A program made the translations under genes and the position numbers. From Microthyrium microscopicum (taxonomy: Eukaryota; Ascomycota; Dothideomycetes; Microthyriales; Microthyriaceae), in contig MU004238.1 in assembly GCA_010405405.1 (NCBI GenBank), positions 197,530 through 261,529 on the forward strand: a stretch of 64,000 nucleotides of DNA, read 5' to 3'. Below are positions 11,605-23,653 of this stretch, one piece after another (the first letter of the stretch is position 1; each line of letters starts with the position of its first letter). Below the pieces are notes generated by a model. That model saw only the letters and a list, made by a program, of their open reading frames with translations. It ran no database searches and was not told the DNA's origin.

Positions 11605-14101
11605 TTACCAGCCCCAGCCGGAGGACTTCTTCTCCTCAACTTTGGCATTCTAAAACCTGTGTTAGCTCGGTGAAGGAGAAATGGGGTCTGGTGATCTTAC
11701 CTTGAACCAGCGTCCATAACCATATCCAGTTGGTGTTGGAGGCTGTGGTGGGCCGTAGTACCAGCCAGTTGGATATCCGCGGTTCTCAGAGGTGGTGGAG
11801 CCGGGTGTTTCGGCGGAGGCAGAAGAGGAGACGGTTGAAGACACTTCAGCGGATGTAACGGAGGAGGTGATGAAGGTGCTTGGCACGGAGGAGGCGGGGA
11901 TGCTGGACTCGGAAAAGGTGGGCACTAGACCGCTGCTGCTGGGGGAGCTGGTGGCAGGAGAGCTGGTGGTGCTGATGCCGTTCTCGGTGTTGGTGGATGA
12001 GCTGATGGCGGTGGTGGAGTTGGCGGGTGCGGATGTCACGGGCGTGGAACTCGCTGGAGAGGAAGTCTCTGGCGTTGAGCTGGCTGGTGATGAAGACTCT
12101 GGAGTTGAGCTTGCTGGAGAAGATGACTCTGGAGTAGAGCTTGCTGGAGAAGATGACTCTGGAGTAGAGCTGGCTGGAGAGGATGTCACTGGAGTAGAGC
12201 TCGCTGGTGATGAAGTCTCAGGAGTGGAGCTAGCTGGTGAAGAAGTCTCAGGAGTGGAGCTGGCTGGTGATGAACTCTCAGGGGTAGAGCTTGCTGGAGA
12301 AGAGGACTCTGGAGTTGAGCTCGCTGGCGAAGACGACTCGGGAGTCGAGCTAGCCGGAGAAGACGATTCTGGAGTTGAGCTAGCTGGCGAAGAGGTCACT
12401 GGAGTAGAGCTGGCTGGAGAAGACGACTCAGGCGTGGCACTAACAGGAGCAGAAGAAACCTCAGTAGACGACGCAGGCACAATCGAGCTTAAATTCGCGG
12501 ACGAGTAGATAGAGGCCGAAGATACTGGAACAGATGACTCGACCGTCGAGCTTGCTGGCGCATAAGTAGATGGCGTCAAGGACGCAACAGAGCCAGAGCT
12601 AGTGGCCGTGGCATTGACGATGCTGCTGGGAATCTCTGAGCTGGAGACCGAGAAGATGGTTTCGCTGCTGCTTGGGCTTGATACTGCTGGAGGACCGCCA
12701 TAGTACCAGCTTGGGTATAGGGGAGTGCTGCTGACTGACTCGACGGACAAACTTCCAGTGCTCAATGGAATAGACGCTGAGGATGAGGATGGTCCGGTGG
12801 TCAATGGAGCGGTGACTGAACCAGTGCCAAGCTCAATGGAGGACGAGGAGCTAACTCCAAAGGCAGTTGAGCTGGAGATATCGGTCTCAGTACCAGTACG
12901 GGGCTTGTCGGTTGTGCTTGCGGACTCGGAGGAGCTAGCAGTTGGGCCGGCGATTTCAGTGCTGTTTGGGAAAGAAACAATGTCGCTGGGAGAGCTGCTT
13001 GGGACAGAGATACCAGTGGACAGAACAATGACAGTAGTACCAGTTGAAATGGTGACGGTGATTTCGCTGCTGGATGGGCTGCTGTCTGTACTCAGGGGGA
13101 TGCCAGTGCTCAGAGATCCAACAGATGCTGGAGTGCTGTAAGAGTACGATGGAGGCAACGGTGGAGCAGAGGAGCTTGAGTTCAGCGAGAATGTTGGTCC
13201 GGTCTCAACGCCCGAGGACGATGGCACACTGGTGGGGAGAATGGCCGAGCTTGGGTAACCAGTAGACAGGATGATTGAAGAGCTTTCACCGGTGCTCAGG
13301 ATCAACGAGCTAGACGAAGAGACAGGGGCAGTAGGATATCCGGATGCGGCAGTAGAGTTGAACCAAGCAGAAGAAATGGGGAACTCCGAGCTTGAGGGAG
13401 TTGGGTATCCCGAAACGGAAATGCCAGTGGACAGTGAGATGGAAGTATCGGCAGTGACGCTAGATGGTGATCCAGTGCTTAGGATCAGAGTGGACGACGT
13501 AGAGTTGTTGCCCAAGGTCTCATGAGTGCATGGAGGAGTCGTTCCAGCAGCGCTCACAGAGCTGCTTGTAGCAGTAGGTCCAACGACAACTGAGCTGTCA
13601 GTGCCAATGGACGAAGAAGACGCTGGAATACTGGACTCGGAAAAGGTGCCAGTGCGAGGTGAGCCAGTAGAGCTAGCCGAGTCGGATGATCCAGTCACAG
13701 TGACAACATTGGTGCTGGTCTCGATATAGGTTACAATGGTATCTGTACTTGCCGAGGAAGTCGGCGAGGCAGAGGCCAGAATTGAGCCGGAGCTGGCAGG
13801 TTTGGAGGGCCAGCCATAGAGTTTCCCTAGATATTGTGTCAGTTTCACGATCTCAAGTTCTGGAGTACTATATAGGACTGCGCAACGGGTGAGGAACGTA
13901 GTACCCTTCCAAGGTATAAATTGTGGTGTACAAAGCCGTTGAGTACGACAAAAGGGTAAGTTGACAATGTATGACAATCGCAAAGCCAATCTTGTGAAAA
14001 TGATAGGACTATTTTGTGCAGGTTCTTGACTTACATGGCAAAGGCTCAGCACCAACGACTGCGGCCATAGCCGCAACCGGAGCAATATCTGCGAGCTTCA
14101 T
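11605..14101 (-). CDS. Secreted Ser/Thr/Pro-rich cell-surface protein with tandem repeats
   Basis: Three exons (14101-14035, 13826-11701, 11649-11605) give 745 residues. The start encodes a signal peptide, MKLADIAPVAAMAAVVGA; exon 1 ends in a codon completed by exon 2 (PLPWKLYGWP). Nearly the whole mature chain is Ser, Thr, Ala, Pro and Val, a mucin-like stretch expected to be heavily O-mannosylated in the cell wall. Thirteen consecutive ten-residue units (xxSSPASSTP) lie in the C-terminal half. The C-terminus after the last intron is short and charged (NAKVEEKKSSGWGW); there is no hydrophobic GPI signal. A tyrosine/glycine-rich block (RGYPTGWYYGPPQ) precedes it. A TATA box lies about 160 bases upstream. 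Function unknown; adhesion or wall structure is an inference. Confidence 0.85.
12041..12432 (-). repeat. Thirteen 30-bp coding tandem repeats
   Basis: In-frame 30-base minisatellite coding for xxSSPASSTP. In protein order the first two residues are ES, VT, ES x4, ET x2, VT, ES x3, ET, then a degenerate VT unit. The order suggests a larger block (VT-ES-ET) that was itself duplicated. Third-position changes show the copies are not newly made. Confidence 0.9.
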
Positions 14102-15518
14102 GATTCACAACGGTTGGTGTATGGACAAAAGCAAATCAAATTGAAGAGAAGGACTGAAGAAGAAGCAGCCAGAGACACACAAGCGAGAGAAGGTCAAACT
14201 GCCGTGTCGAATTGAAGGATGACAAGAAAAGCATGAAGCAACAGCGAGCATCACCTCCACTTTATACAACACTTAATCTTAACCTCTGCCGTTCTACGGT
14301 AGCTAGTGACTTATGCAACCTGCTGGTTTGAATCCTAGACAATTGTCCGGCTCTGCAATACGTCGGACACGGAAACAGTGCTTCTTGCAGTCAATATCGC
14401 AGCAAGGATGGCATTAAAAAAAGGCGGTGGATAGCAACGGCCTACTGCCTCGCGTTAGGCATTATCCCGCCATCTTTTCTGGCTTCATACAAAAAAGTTG
14501 GGCGGTGTATCGACCGTTTGCAAGGAGTCCCAAATTGGAAACAGATATGTCTCTGGTTTTGGTATACGATGCAGATTCGCCACGGCGTTGGCCCAGGAGA
14601 TGCGTGGCGCTGTGGAAGGCTGGCGGAAGATACTGTATGCTAGGGGAAGAAGCCTATGGAAATTCGCTGCGGGAAAGACTTTTTGCAGCTTCAACTGAAA
14701 CTCCTATGTGCTCCCGAAGGATATCCACATAGTATGCTATCAATGGCTCCTCTGTGACACCACGGAAGGCTGAGGCTGGCTTATGACGTTAGGGAGCGAC
14801 TTATTGGGGGTTGATGCTGGTTGTGAGAAAACTAGGACAATTAGAGGTGTTACTTTTAGAAATTGTCCGATGTCTGTTTCTGTGTAAGCAAAATGCGGTT
14901 GTTAAGATGAACTTGACTTACAGTGCGAGTCTAACATCTTGATACTTGGCTCTGTGTATTGCTCCATGGTTTGTTGTATCACTACTATCAGGGCATTTAT
15001 GGTTCAAGATCACGTCAATGGTATCAGTTTCCCAGCTTGTGAAGAGGAGAATCAATTCTGCACAACAGAATACTGTGGAGCAACGGCTCGTTGGACGACA
15101 TTGGCCTGTCGTTCAGGTGGGTTCACAAGACAAGGCTTGGTCTGTCAGGTACCCGAGCGCGTCTGGTGTAACAACAATAATAATTGCAAGATCGACGAGT
15201 CAAATGTGGCCTTGCATCTTTGAGTACTGAGCTTTGAGGGGTCAATGTTGCTTCGCATTTCTGACACTAATTCTTCTTTAGCTATCGAACAGGGTCTGAA
15301 GCAAATATGATATGCATGTGTTTTAACCCTCCCCTGCTTTCATTATTTCATTAATTGAGCCTCAAAGCTCTTTGAAAGCAGCATTAGTCAACTCCAGGGA
15401 CATCGCCATGTCGCATTGCGCAATAACGCCCGCGGATTTGCTCCGCATGTTGCTTGGTATCACGAACAAGTAAAGAAAAGGTTCGTGTATGGTTCTTAAA
15501 GTGTGGTGTGTTGGAAAC
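14102..15518. other. Intergenic, 1.4 kb
   Basis: Promoter of the repeat-protein gene at the left and 3' flank of the next minus-strand gene at the right. It contains a cysteine-rich frame at 14939-15223 that I do not accept. No RNA gene seen. Confidence 0.4.
14261..14266 (-). promoter_or_regulatory. TATA box of the repeat-protein gene
   Basis: On the minus strand the sequence is TATAAA, about 160 bases before the ATG at 14101. Position and orientation fit a core promoter. Confidence 0.5.
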
Positions 15519-16486
15519 CTAGTCTTGTGTGTAGTAGTTGGACTGATAACCATAGTCCCAGTTTTGTCCAGAATTGCTGTCATTGAAATTGATATCTGCA
15601 AACAGGTCCAGAGGAGCTGGGTCTATTACCACGTCCCGCTCGGTTATTCGGAGTTCAGAATCAGTATCCTTTCCCGCATCCATTTCTTTATTTGTAGAAA
15701 ATTGCGTTGGTGTGAGAAAATGCGTGTTTGGTGTGGATGGAATAGGAGGTGACTGCATTGGATGTGTGGAAGGATACATGGGGCCGAAGTTGGCAGTAAA
15801 AGAGCCCGGACCCGGCGAAAGAGGCGAAGGCGATGTCGGAATGCCTGGTGAGGAAGCATTGTTCTGATTCATCCATGAGGGGTACATAAATGTCTGTTGT
15901 TGCTGTTGTTCAAACCCAGAGCCTTGGTAAGATTGCATATAGGGTGAACTTGGATTGGATTGGTTGTCTCCTCCGGCTCCGTTCGTGGAGAGTTGTCCCA
16001 TGTGGAACGGGTATGGTGAGTAGCCGACAAAATTTGGGTTCAACGCCATCCGTAGCCTATTGACGCGCTGCTCGTACTCTGGATCCTCCTCTTCGTACAT
16101 CTCTTCGTTGAGAACGGCTTCCTCTGTAACCCTTAGAGCTCGTCCAACTCGTCGTTTGTGGATCTCAGATGCTCGTCGAGCTGACTCTAATCTAGCCTCT
16201 ATACTTCGATCGCTGCGCCTTGACGCGGCAATGTATGCTCTGAAATAAAATATAAGCGGCTGAAATGGTAATCACGGGTGATATCAATAACTTACCGCTC
16301 TTGGTTTTCCTCATGGGTTCTGCCGCTCGCCGATACATCTTGGGAGTTCCGTCGTTTGCTTGTTTTCTCTGTTCTTATGGGTCCCCGCTTAGGGAGAGGT
16401 GTGCTTTGATCTTGTTTCTGAGCAGCTTTTACGGGTGCTACTTGTTGATTCGCTCTCGGCACGGCCGGGTCAATTCTGGACGACAT
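15519..16486 (-). CDS. Conserved fungal protein of unknown function
   Basis: Two exons (16486-16296 and 16239-15519) give 303 residues. The N-terminus is basic and hydrophilic (residues 1-60, with KRGPIRTEKTSKRRNS). The junction region carries the most conserved part: ERAYIAASRRSDRSIEARLESARRAS-like sequence followed by IHKRRVGRALRVTEEAV and NEEMYEEEDPEYEQR. I know this block from many Pezizomycotina hypothetical proteins but cannot attach a function. The C-terminal half is Gln/Pro/Ser/Asn-rich and disordered (QQQQQ run, SPSPLSPGPG), in the style of transcription regulators, and ends in an acidic-aromatic tail. Start chosen at the ATG giving MSSRIDPAV; a longer in-frame upstream extension begins only with a TTG. 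The first intron starts GTAAGT and ends TTTCAG. Confidence 0.8.
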
Positions 16487-18775
16487 TGCGGCCAGATTGT
16501 GGTGCTTGGTGTAAGAGAAAATAGTAGGATCAATCGGTAGTAGCAATTACACCAAATGGTTGAACCGAAAAGTCGAAAAAGTTGAAAGTGGTTAGTCGGA
16601 TATTTTGTAAATGCCACAGATCGTCGGAGATGAATAATATTTGGGACTGATAGAGGTTGAGAGTATTGTGTATTGATAGAATGAACTAGGATCAGACAAT
16701 CGGAATTCTTTTGATCTTTTTGTACAACCAAAACACACAGGTGACAGAATTGAAGTCTAGAAAGTTGTGTCGTAGAGTGGTTTATGAAGAACAGGAAGAG
16801 TGCGATAAGAGGGCAAATTGTGGACGAAAAGAGTCAAGAGAAGCGTAGAGACTAGACAAGTAGAAGAATGGGTGGCGACAGAGAAGGAGTTTAAAGATCA
16901 ACGTTGATCGTTCCAGGAAGGTTGGTTGGTTGGAAGACTAAAGTCGTAAACTGACAGCGGGGAACGCCAGAGTTCAATCTAGGCCATGGTTGGTTTGGTT
17001 GGTTCGATCTGATCGAGCTTTTGTCTATCTCCTCTTTCCGCGTATTATATACTTCTCGATCGCCAAGATCTGTTTTGAATTGCTTTGTTCTTCATGTATG
17101 GTCGTGCTCCTAGACCTCGCGTATATTCAGGTCTGATTAGAGCTTAGCCTTGCTTACATCCAGCATTGTATACAATTACTTCTCATCATCTGATAGCGCG
17201 AAACTCAAATCCATCCTGGTGGCACCCTATCCGGCCCAATGTCAGCCCGTTCCCTCATTTTTCTGCAAGATTACGTCCGTTCACCCTCTTAAGCCCAGCC
17301 TTGACTGCATTTCATTGCAGATTGATATCGCCGTCGTGAATATTCCCAACCACTCCAAAAGTCTTCATTTCGCTGCAGCTAACATGACTGCGATTCTGCG
17401 ACAAACCACTGTTTCAAAACCATCACGGCTTCATGTGGGAGTAGCGGATGAGGTTGGTATACCGTAGAGTAGTTCTTATCCTACTGCAAGTCTAAATCGC
17501 CAAGCACACAAACCTCGGCGCGACGACGGCGGTACAAAAGCGCGACCAAAAACCAACGGTTTTCCTAGCGCAAGGTAAAGTATTTGGAAAAGAATAAAAC
17601 GTGCTCCCTTAAGCCTCGAGTCCGTTCATACGCAGGAACCAAAGAAACGTACCTAATTGTTGCGCTGAACAACAGGACTTTGAATGAATTTCTGTTCCTT
17701 GCGACAGATCACCACTCTATAAAGGAATTCCCAAGCACTGAGCAGGATATGTATCGAAATCCCCAAAATTCCCAATAGGCATGTGCAAGGAAATGATCAC
17801 CCATATGGCATTTTGTCAAAAGTAGCATCTGCATGGCAAATGCCAGGTACTGATTCAAACCCCCATTCTTTTGCCTTGTTCCTTGCGAAGAAGATTCGTA
17901 TCCCGTATAAATTCGGGATGTTGGCGATTGGACAATTGCCAATTAACGCTAGTCATTCTGCTAGCTTCAACTGCATGCTTCGGGTCTGCTAGACTGTAGT
18001 GATCGCCGATCAACGTCACAGCACCGTTCTTCTTAAACCTTTGGCCATGACCTTTTTACACTTTTCCATACGATACTACTACGATTGCCTTATTTTTACC
18101 TGACTGGTGGTCTGAGGCCCAAAAAGGCCCTGCTAATTTTCACAAGTCATCCTTACCAAGGTGCGAATTATGCCTGCAATAACGGCTTGTTCCGCATTGG
18201 CATTGGTCTTAATGGTCAGCAGAATTGACTCTCGTAGCGTGGGACTTTGACCTGCTTGGGGATTGACGGTTTCTTCAACGGTACGTACCAAAGAGCGTGG
18301 GGATTCTAGAAAAGTTCCATTGAGTCTCCCTGGCAACATGTAACGTCATTTGTCGTCATTTTGCTTCTGTAGCGTCATCTTGTTAATATCAATAACCGCG
18401 ATCTGAACTTTAAGAGGCCGCAGGGTCCTCTTGCGGTCTGGATCTGGCAACGTGGTTTGAATCTGATGTGCATAACACTATTTGAAATCGCACGAATCTT
18501 GTCTACGCTTCTCGGCCGATATGAAGTCCAGTCTTGGCTTGTGCCATTTCTTTGCACATAACTATGTGGAAGAAAGGACCCTGTTGTGGTAGTGATATGA
18601 CAATGCAATGAATTCATATCGATCTAATGCTATTCATGATTAACGCCGTTCTGAATGCCTTTTGTTCCTCTCGAGCCCCTCTTCAGTCATTCACGATCGT
18701 ACTATAACAGGAGCCAGCCCTATGGCATCAACCAGCATTTTTGCCTCTCTTCGCTTTCTGCGGCGCAGTTCTATC
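16487..18775. other. Long intergenic stretch, 2.3 kb
   Basis: Upstream region of the unknown-protein gene at the left and 3' flank of eIF3e at the right. Frames at 17150-17467 (plus) and 18133-18339 (minus) exist but lack splice context and family resemblance. The left 500 bases look like a promoter and leader; the rest holds nothing I can name. Confidence 0.4.
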
Positions 18776-20117
18776 CTATTTGGCCACCGCCGCAGACAGC
18801 ACTTGAGTACGGAAGAAACCACCTTTCGTCCTCTCGATAACTTGTTGGTAGACTGATTGTGGTGGGTGATTCATATCCACTGTGCCGGCTTGATAGTCAA
18901 TCTTGGCATCTACACGGGTATCGCGAATGAGGTTGACGATCCATTTCTCCCCTTCGTCTTCCGACAGACCGAGGCGGGCGGAGAGATCCCTAGAGTGAAT
19001 TAGTTTGTGTTCTTGGAATTGATAGTGAGGATGCTTACTTGATGTCGATGCGTTGATGGATTTTGCAATAGCTTTCTGAGATAAGATGGCGAGCAGAGTC
19101 AACGAATGCATCTGTCGATGATGTGAGGAAGAAGTCTTCTCTCAGAAGTTGCTCAGCCTCGCTCAATTTCTTTTGAGCTTCTTCAAAATCGAAATCCAGG
19201 TATAGTGCGCGAACAAAATCAGTTAGAGGATCCGAGTATTCGTATCCTTCTTGTCTCACAACACGGATCAGATCCTTGAGCTGTTTCTGGTATGTGTTGC
19301 TATGCCGATTACGGCTTCGGTTGGTGATGACTGCAGCTGTGAGGTATCTCAGGATCCAAGGGCAGAGTGTTTGGATGGTGTTGATGAAGGCGGGTTGAAA
19401 GAACATGTCTGTCAATGTATCTCGCGCGGCATCGAAGTTGAAGAAGGGGAATAGCGACCAGTGTATTAGCCATGTCCGGCTTTGTAGTTGAGCGAATGAG
19501 TTGGAGTATAGGCGGGATTCGATGCTCTCTTTGACCTTTGTGATTTCCTCCAACGCAGGCTCCCATTCAGTAGAGAGTATTTCTGATGCCAGTTTGCCCC
19601 ACGTTGCGGCGTTGACCTTGTCGTTGTCCGTGGACAACACGCGGAACTGGTAAAGCAACTCAGCGGACTCAGCATAAGCACCACAGCTATACTGGAATTG
19701 TCCATAGTTGTAGAGCGCCTCAACCATCTCTTCCGTCACGCCGTGTGTTTCTTTAAGATAGTTCAAATTGGCAACTTTGTCGCTGCGCAAATTTTGAATG
19801 ACCTCCGAATCTCCGAGCAGGTCCCGAATCTTGCTTGTGCTATCCTCCAGTTGTGCTCTCTTCTTCAAGACATCCTCTCGCTTTTTGTCGTAATCTTTGG
19901 ATGGTTCTGAAAGCCCTCGAATTTCCTGGTCCAAGCCACCAACGAAATCGGTCATGTTGGTCTCTTTGAGCAGCTCAAACTTGAACTTTGTGAGTTCGTC
20001 CGAGGGTTCGAAATCGGCGACGATAGGGTATATGAGATGGCGATCGAGAAAGGGAATCATCTTGGGCAGAACATCGTATTGAGATTCGAGCTCAAGCCCG
20101 TCCGGTTTGGCTGCCAT
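18776..20117 (-). CDS. INT6: Translation initiation factor eIF3 subunit e
   Basis: Subunit e (INT6/eIF3 p48) of the eIF3 scaffold on the 40S ribosome. Two exons, 20117-19039 and 18989-18776, give 430 residues, the normal fungal length. The N-terminus [20 protein letters not shown] is the conserved eIF3e start. The middle is helical repeats ([33 protein letters not shown]), and the C-terminal half is the PCI domain, ending in the winged-helix piece [20 protein letters not shown] and [20 protein letters not shown]. The 49-base intron (GTAAGC...TCTAG) interrupts the PCI domain just before DLSARL, with an AA|G codon split. It is divergent from IMG2 across 346 bases. Confidence 0.96.
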
Positions 20118-20463
20118 ATTTGCGGCTTGCGCGATTTGTCTTGTCGAATGTACGGAGCGCAGTACAAGACGAAAGAAATGTACAGGTCCAGGAACAGGTT
20201 ATGTAGAGGGCGCGAGAGAGGGGAGAGTGTTTGTGGTGGTGCCAGGTGAGCAAGCGAAGCGGGACATCAAAGTTGCGATTTTGGTGTGCGGGAGGTGCTA
20301 CTCTCTAATTGGCCATCGCGTACAACCCCTGTCAGGTCTTGGCATCAACTTTTTGGACGACAACTTCAATTCACAGATTCATCATTTCTCGTCCACTCAG
20401 ATCAACTTTGCAAAGCATTCATTCACGTTTTTTCAAGTTCATTCTTGACACTGAAATATCACA
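20118..20463. promoter_or_regulatory. Shared promoter, eIF3e and IMG2
   Basis: A 346-base region lies between the start codons of two divergent translation genes, one cytosolic (eIF3e) and one mitochondrial (IMG2). CT-rich tracts appear toward the IMG2 start. No TATA box is visible on either side, as expected for housekeeping genes. Confidence 0.6.
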
Positions 20464-21090
20464 ATGGAGTCACTACGATTGATCCGGCTGAATCGAATCC
20501 TTACTCGGGCACGAATACTGGATGGTGAGCTCAATGGACTTTCTCCCGCAACCTTAAGTTAACATTCTTCTCTAGTCAATCTCAGAACTTCCCTGTTAAA
20601 CAACTCTTCCTTTTCTCGGGCGTCGGCTGCACAGATAAGAAAGATACAAACATCTCACGAGACATCGATACCTTCGGAAGACATCTCCGAGACCATCGCT
20701 CGCAAAGTTAGCAAAGCTGAAAACAGAGGCTCTTCACCCGCCAAGATCGTATCAGAAGGAGATAGCAGCACATCCGCGGAGACAACACCAGCATCGGATT
20801 CTCCATTAGCCTCACAACCCACTACCGAGCAACCACTTCTTCCTTACCACGTATCCCGCAGCCATCGCAACGGGTTCCCCATATACTATGATTACAAAGG
20901 CAACCGGACATTACATCAGACAATAGTGCGGAAGATAACAGGCGATGCGGTGGCACTCAAGAACGACCTGATTGAGCATTTGCAGATTGATAAGAAACTG
21001 GCACATGTCAAGCAACCCACGAATCAGGTGGTGATAAAAGGACAATATAAGACGCAGATTACAGAGTTCTTGCAATTAAAGCGATTTTAA
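20464..21090 (+). CDS. IMG2: Mitochondrial large-subunit ribosomal protein mL49
   Basis: Two exons, 20464-20524 and 20576-21090, give 191 residues. Exon 1 encodes the basic amphipathic start of a mitochondrial presequence (MESLRLIRLNRILTRARILD). Exon 2 continues it and then holds a low-complexity Ser/Thr linker and the C-terminal Img2/mL49 domain: LPYHVSRSHRNGFPIYYDYK, then TIVRKITGDAVALKNDLIEHL, and the ending VVIKGQYKTQITEFLQLKRF. This matches the IMG2 pattern (PYxVxRS... IRKIxGD... vKGxxxxxVxxFL). The intron uses GTGAGC and TCTAG. Needed for mitochondrial translation and mtDNA maintenance in yeast. Confidence 0.92.
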
Positions 21091-21596
21091 AGCCTCCTAC
21101 TGCGATTTATATATACCAATACAAAGATTACGATATTGCTTCAATTCCTGGTCTGCACATGTGAGCAGAACCGCATTTTTAGTACTACTGATCGGGGCTC
21201 GGCTGCTCTATGAGCAAAAGTTCGGTGTCTAGAAAGGCCCAAGTCACTTAAGGGAATCGCTTTGCTGACCTCAACAAGGAGGACACGAACATTGACGAGC
21301 TTGCCATCACATCAAAACTTTGGAAAAAAAGGGGTAAACTTATGTACTTGAGGTGGTATTTTGATCCGTCCTTTAGCGCCTTCCCAAATGGATGATTCCG
21401 TGTCGTACCTGCCTTTAGACCCAGTCGCGACTTCCTCCTCGAACCTCCCAAGGTCAGGCAGCTTTCGATGGCAAATGTGGATGCCTAATCGGAGTGGCTT
21501 CACCACGCGCACATTTAAAAACCAAACTTCATCCTACATTCTCTCATCAATTGCTGGTCAGACAACCACAACCACGCAGCTCAGGGCGAAGTCAGC
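21091..21596. other. Intergenic: IMG2 3' flank and F-box gene promoter
   Basis: About 500 bases. Nothing coding is supportable; 21520-21596 reads as a CA-rich leader just before the F-box protein start. Confidence 0.5.
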
Positions 21597-23089
21597 ATGG
21601 ATAACGAAAATTCATTGCCCAATGACTGGGCAATCGTTCCCCACCCAACTTCCAAATACTCGTACCTCGATAAGGACTATTATCGCAGCTGGGGATCGGC
21701 ACCACGATATGATTCAGTCCGAGACATCCTCATCACGAGCCTTCCATCACTTAAGAGAGAAAACCCAGCACCAGCTCGCCAGCAGATGGGTCAACCCCAT
21801 CTACTCAGTCTTCCGACAGAACTTCTTGACGAGATAGTCGACTACGCCTGTTTCGCAACCTCTCACTCGGGACTTAGATATGCAAATCTCGCAGTTGTCC
21901 GGCAACTGGTACAAGTGTGTCGCCATTTTCGCAAGTCTTCTCGCCGGCTGCTCTTTTATCATCTTGAGCTCATCTATCATTCCAAAAATTCAGATCGCTC
22001 ACTTGACCTCGTGGATCGAAGCAAAACCCGTCATCACCTCGGCCACCTACCAGCTGATGCCTGGGGTTTTTGTGCATCTGTCAGTTTGAAGATACGAGGC
22101 GTGGCCAAAGATCGTCGAGATGTTGACCTCTCCCGACATTGCCACTACTTCAAGACCCGTTTAGGTCGTGTGAAGTATCTGCAAATTGAATCAAACATGA
22201 GCTTGATTCATCCCGGTCACTCAGAAATGTTGAATAGTATGCTCTTGATCATGCCGCAGGTCGACCACCTTTATTGGACATGTTACGAGGAAGTCATGTC
22301 ACTAGATCCGGACATGCTGGCACAGTCCCTTGTGTTCCTCAAAAAGCTCAAGCATGTTCACTTTGGGCATGACGTTCTCTATGATTGGCAGACAGTCGTC
22401 AATGTTACAGCTCTGCTAAGTTCGACTCTCGAGAAGCTCCGCGTTGGCCTACCAGCATATATCATAGAGGGGTCCAGCCATGGCGAGCATGAGGCTGTGG
22501 GCATTCTACTTCCCGACCCCATTGTTGACTCTCGACTGCAAGAGTTGCACATAGACGAGGATTTCTTTTGGGCTATAGTTCATGTAGATGCCATCGCCGC
22601 CTTCATGATTGGCTCTGCGACTCATACCTTGGTTATCGACCATCGTTCACCACTTACAGATTTCGATGTGCGAAGTGGCTTCGACGTTTCTATGTAAGAA
22701 CTCTCATCCAGCACACGTGGAGCTTCAGAACAAGGAACTCACTGCAGCTTTCTTTGGCCAACTTTGTACTAATAGCAAACAGGTGGATCGACTCATTGTC
22801 CGAGCTGACCCAGCCAAGCTTACAACATATTGAAATTTGTCCGCCAAATATCAGTGTCGCAGCTCTGGACCGCTTATGCGCAGAGGATAAATGGTCCCCA
22901 GAGGAGATACTAAACATTCAATACCCGTGGGATCAAATTGATCAGATTGCATCCCATTTTGCGCCTCTTGGCCGGTTTAGAGTCAGAGGCTCAGAAGTCA
23001 CAATCACGAGGGAAGACTTCCATAAGGCCAAAGATAGGTTACACAAACAAGCCCTCTTTGAGCTGCAGCATTTGGAGCTCGAGAGTTAG
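21597..23089 (+). CDS. F-box domain protein
   Basis: Two exons (21597-22693 and 22783-23089) give 467 residues. The F-box begins at about residue 69 (LLSLPTELLDEIVDYACF) and continues into VVRQLVQVCRHFRKSSRRLLF. F-box proteins link substrates to SCF ubiquitin ligases through Skp1. The rest resembles the degenerate leucine-rich or helical substrate-binding half seen in large fungal F-box families (DHLYWTCYEE, LKKLKHVHFGHDVLYDW, LRVGLPAYI). The intron begins GTAAGA and ends with the branch-like TACTAAT and AAACAG; the junction makes SMWIDSLSELTQPSLQHIE, restoring the frame to a clean C-terminus. Substrate unknown. Confidence 0.8.
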
Positions 23090-23653
23090 GGACCTCAAGG
23101 CCTATTAGGCTACGAGAGACTGGAGGTTCTAGCTAGTGATTAGGCGGAAAAGGTCACAGGCTTCTAGCGAGTGCTTTCATCGTTGTGTATCGAATTAGTC
23201 CCTTGGTTTTCAATGTCCAACAATGTAAATTTATCCTCATTCTGCGAATATGCTTTGAGACCCAGACTCGATATTCTCAATGGAATGCTGCCTCCAATAA
23301 TCATAGCCATTGCCTCGCCTGATTTGTCCAGTCGGAAACAGATTCAAAATTAGAGCGACGTGTCCCATCTTTGCTTTTAACGGGTAGTCAAGGTGAGATG
23401 GTCTTCTCGTCACTTACTGCTCAAGAGCATCAATACGTTCCAGCAAGCTCTACAAATAATTATACCAGACACGCATTGGTCACAGAAGATGCTTCAAAGG
23501 TCAAAAATGTGGGAAAAAATATCAATTGACAAGTATATTAAGATAAGTCTATTCAAGCAAATATGCCCGGAATCGTTACATAAGAGATGACCTGGTCAGA
23601 CAAGCCTAACCGCTCAACTCCAACCACCACCGCCATCCTCGCTTCTTCAGCCA
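23090..23653. other. Convergent 3' region
   Basis: About 560 bases between convergent genes. No coding, RNA or repeat feature seen. Confidence 0.4.

Noticed and set aside
12041-12432. The 30-bp array considered as a CRISPR-like repeat
   Set aside because: Copies are contiguous without spacers and lie in a coding frame; the host is a fungus.
11792-12508. A 238-codon open frame on the plus strand across the tandem repeats
   Set aside because: It is the antisense of the Ser/Thr/Pro repeat array; the 30-base unit is a multiple of three and antisense codons of TCN, ACN, CCN and GCN rarely form stops, so it stays open by chance.
14939-15223. A 94-codon cysteine-rich frame (ten or more Cys) on the plus strand
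   Set aside because: No clean signal peptide, no promoter sign and no splice context; an overlapping frame on the same strand is equally long, so it looks accidental.
17150-17467. A 105-codon plus-strand frame in the 2.3-kb intergenic region
   Set aside because: Composition is unlike neighbouring proteins and I recognise no motif; it is likely upstream untranslated DNA.
18133-18339. A minus-strand 68-codon frame with helical-looking sequence
   Set aside because: No start context, no plausible further exon and no known motif; cannot be supported.
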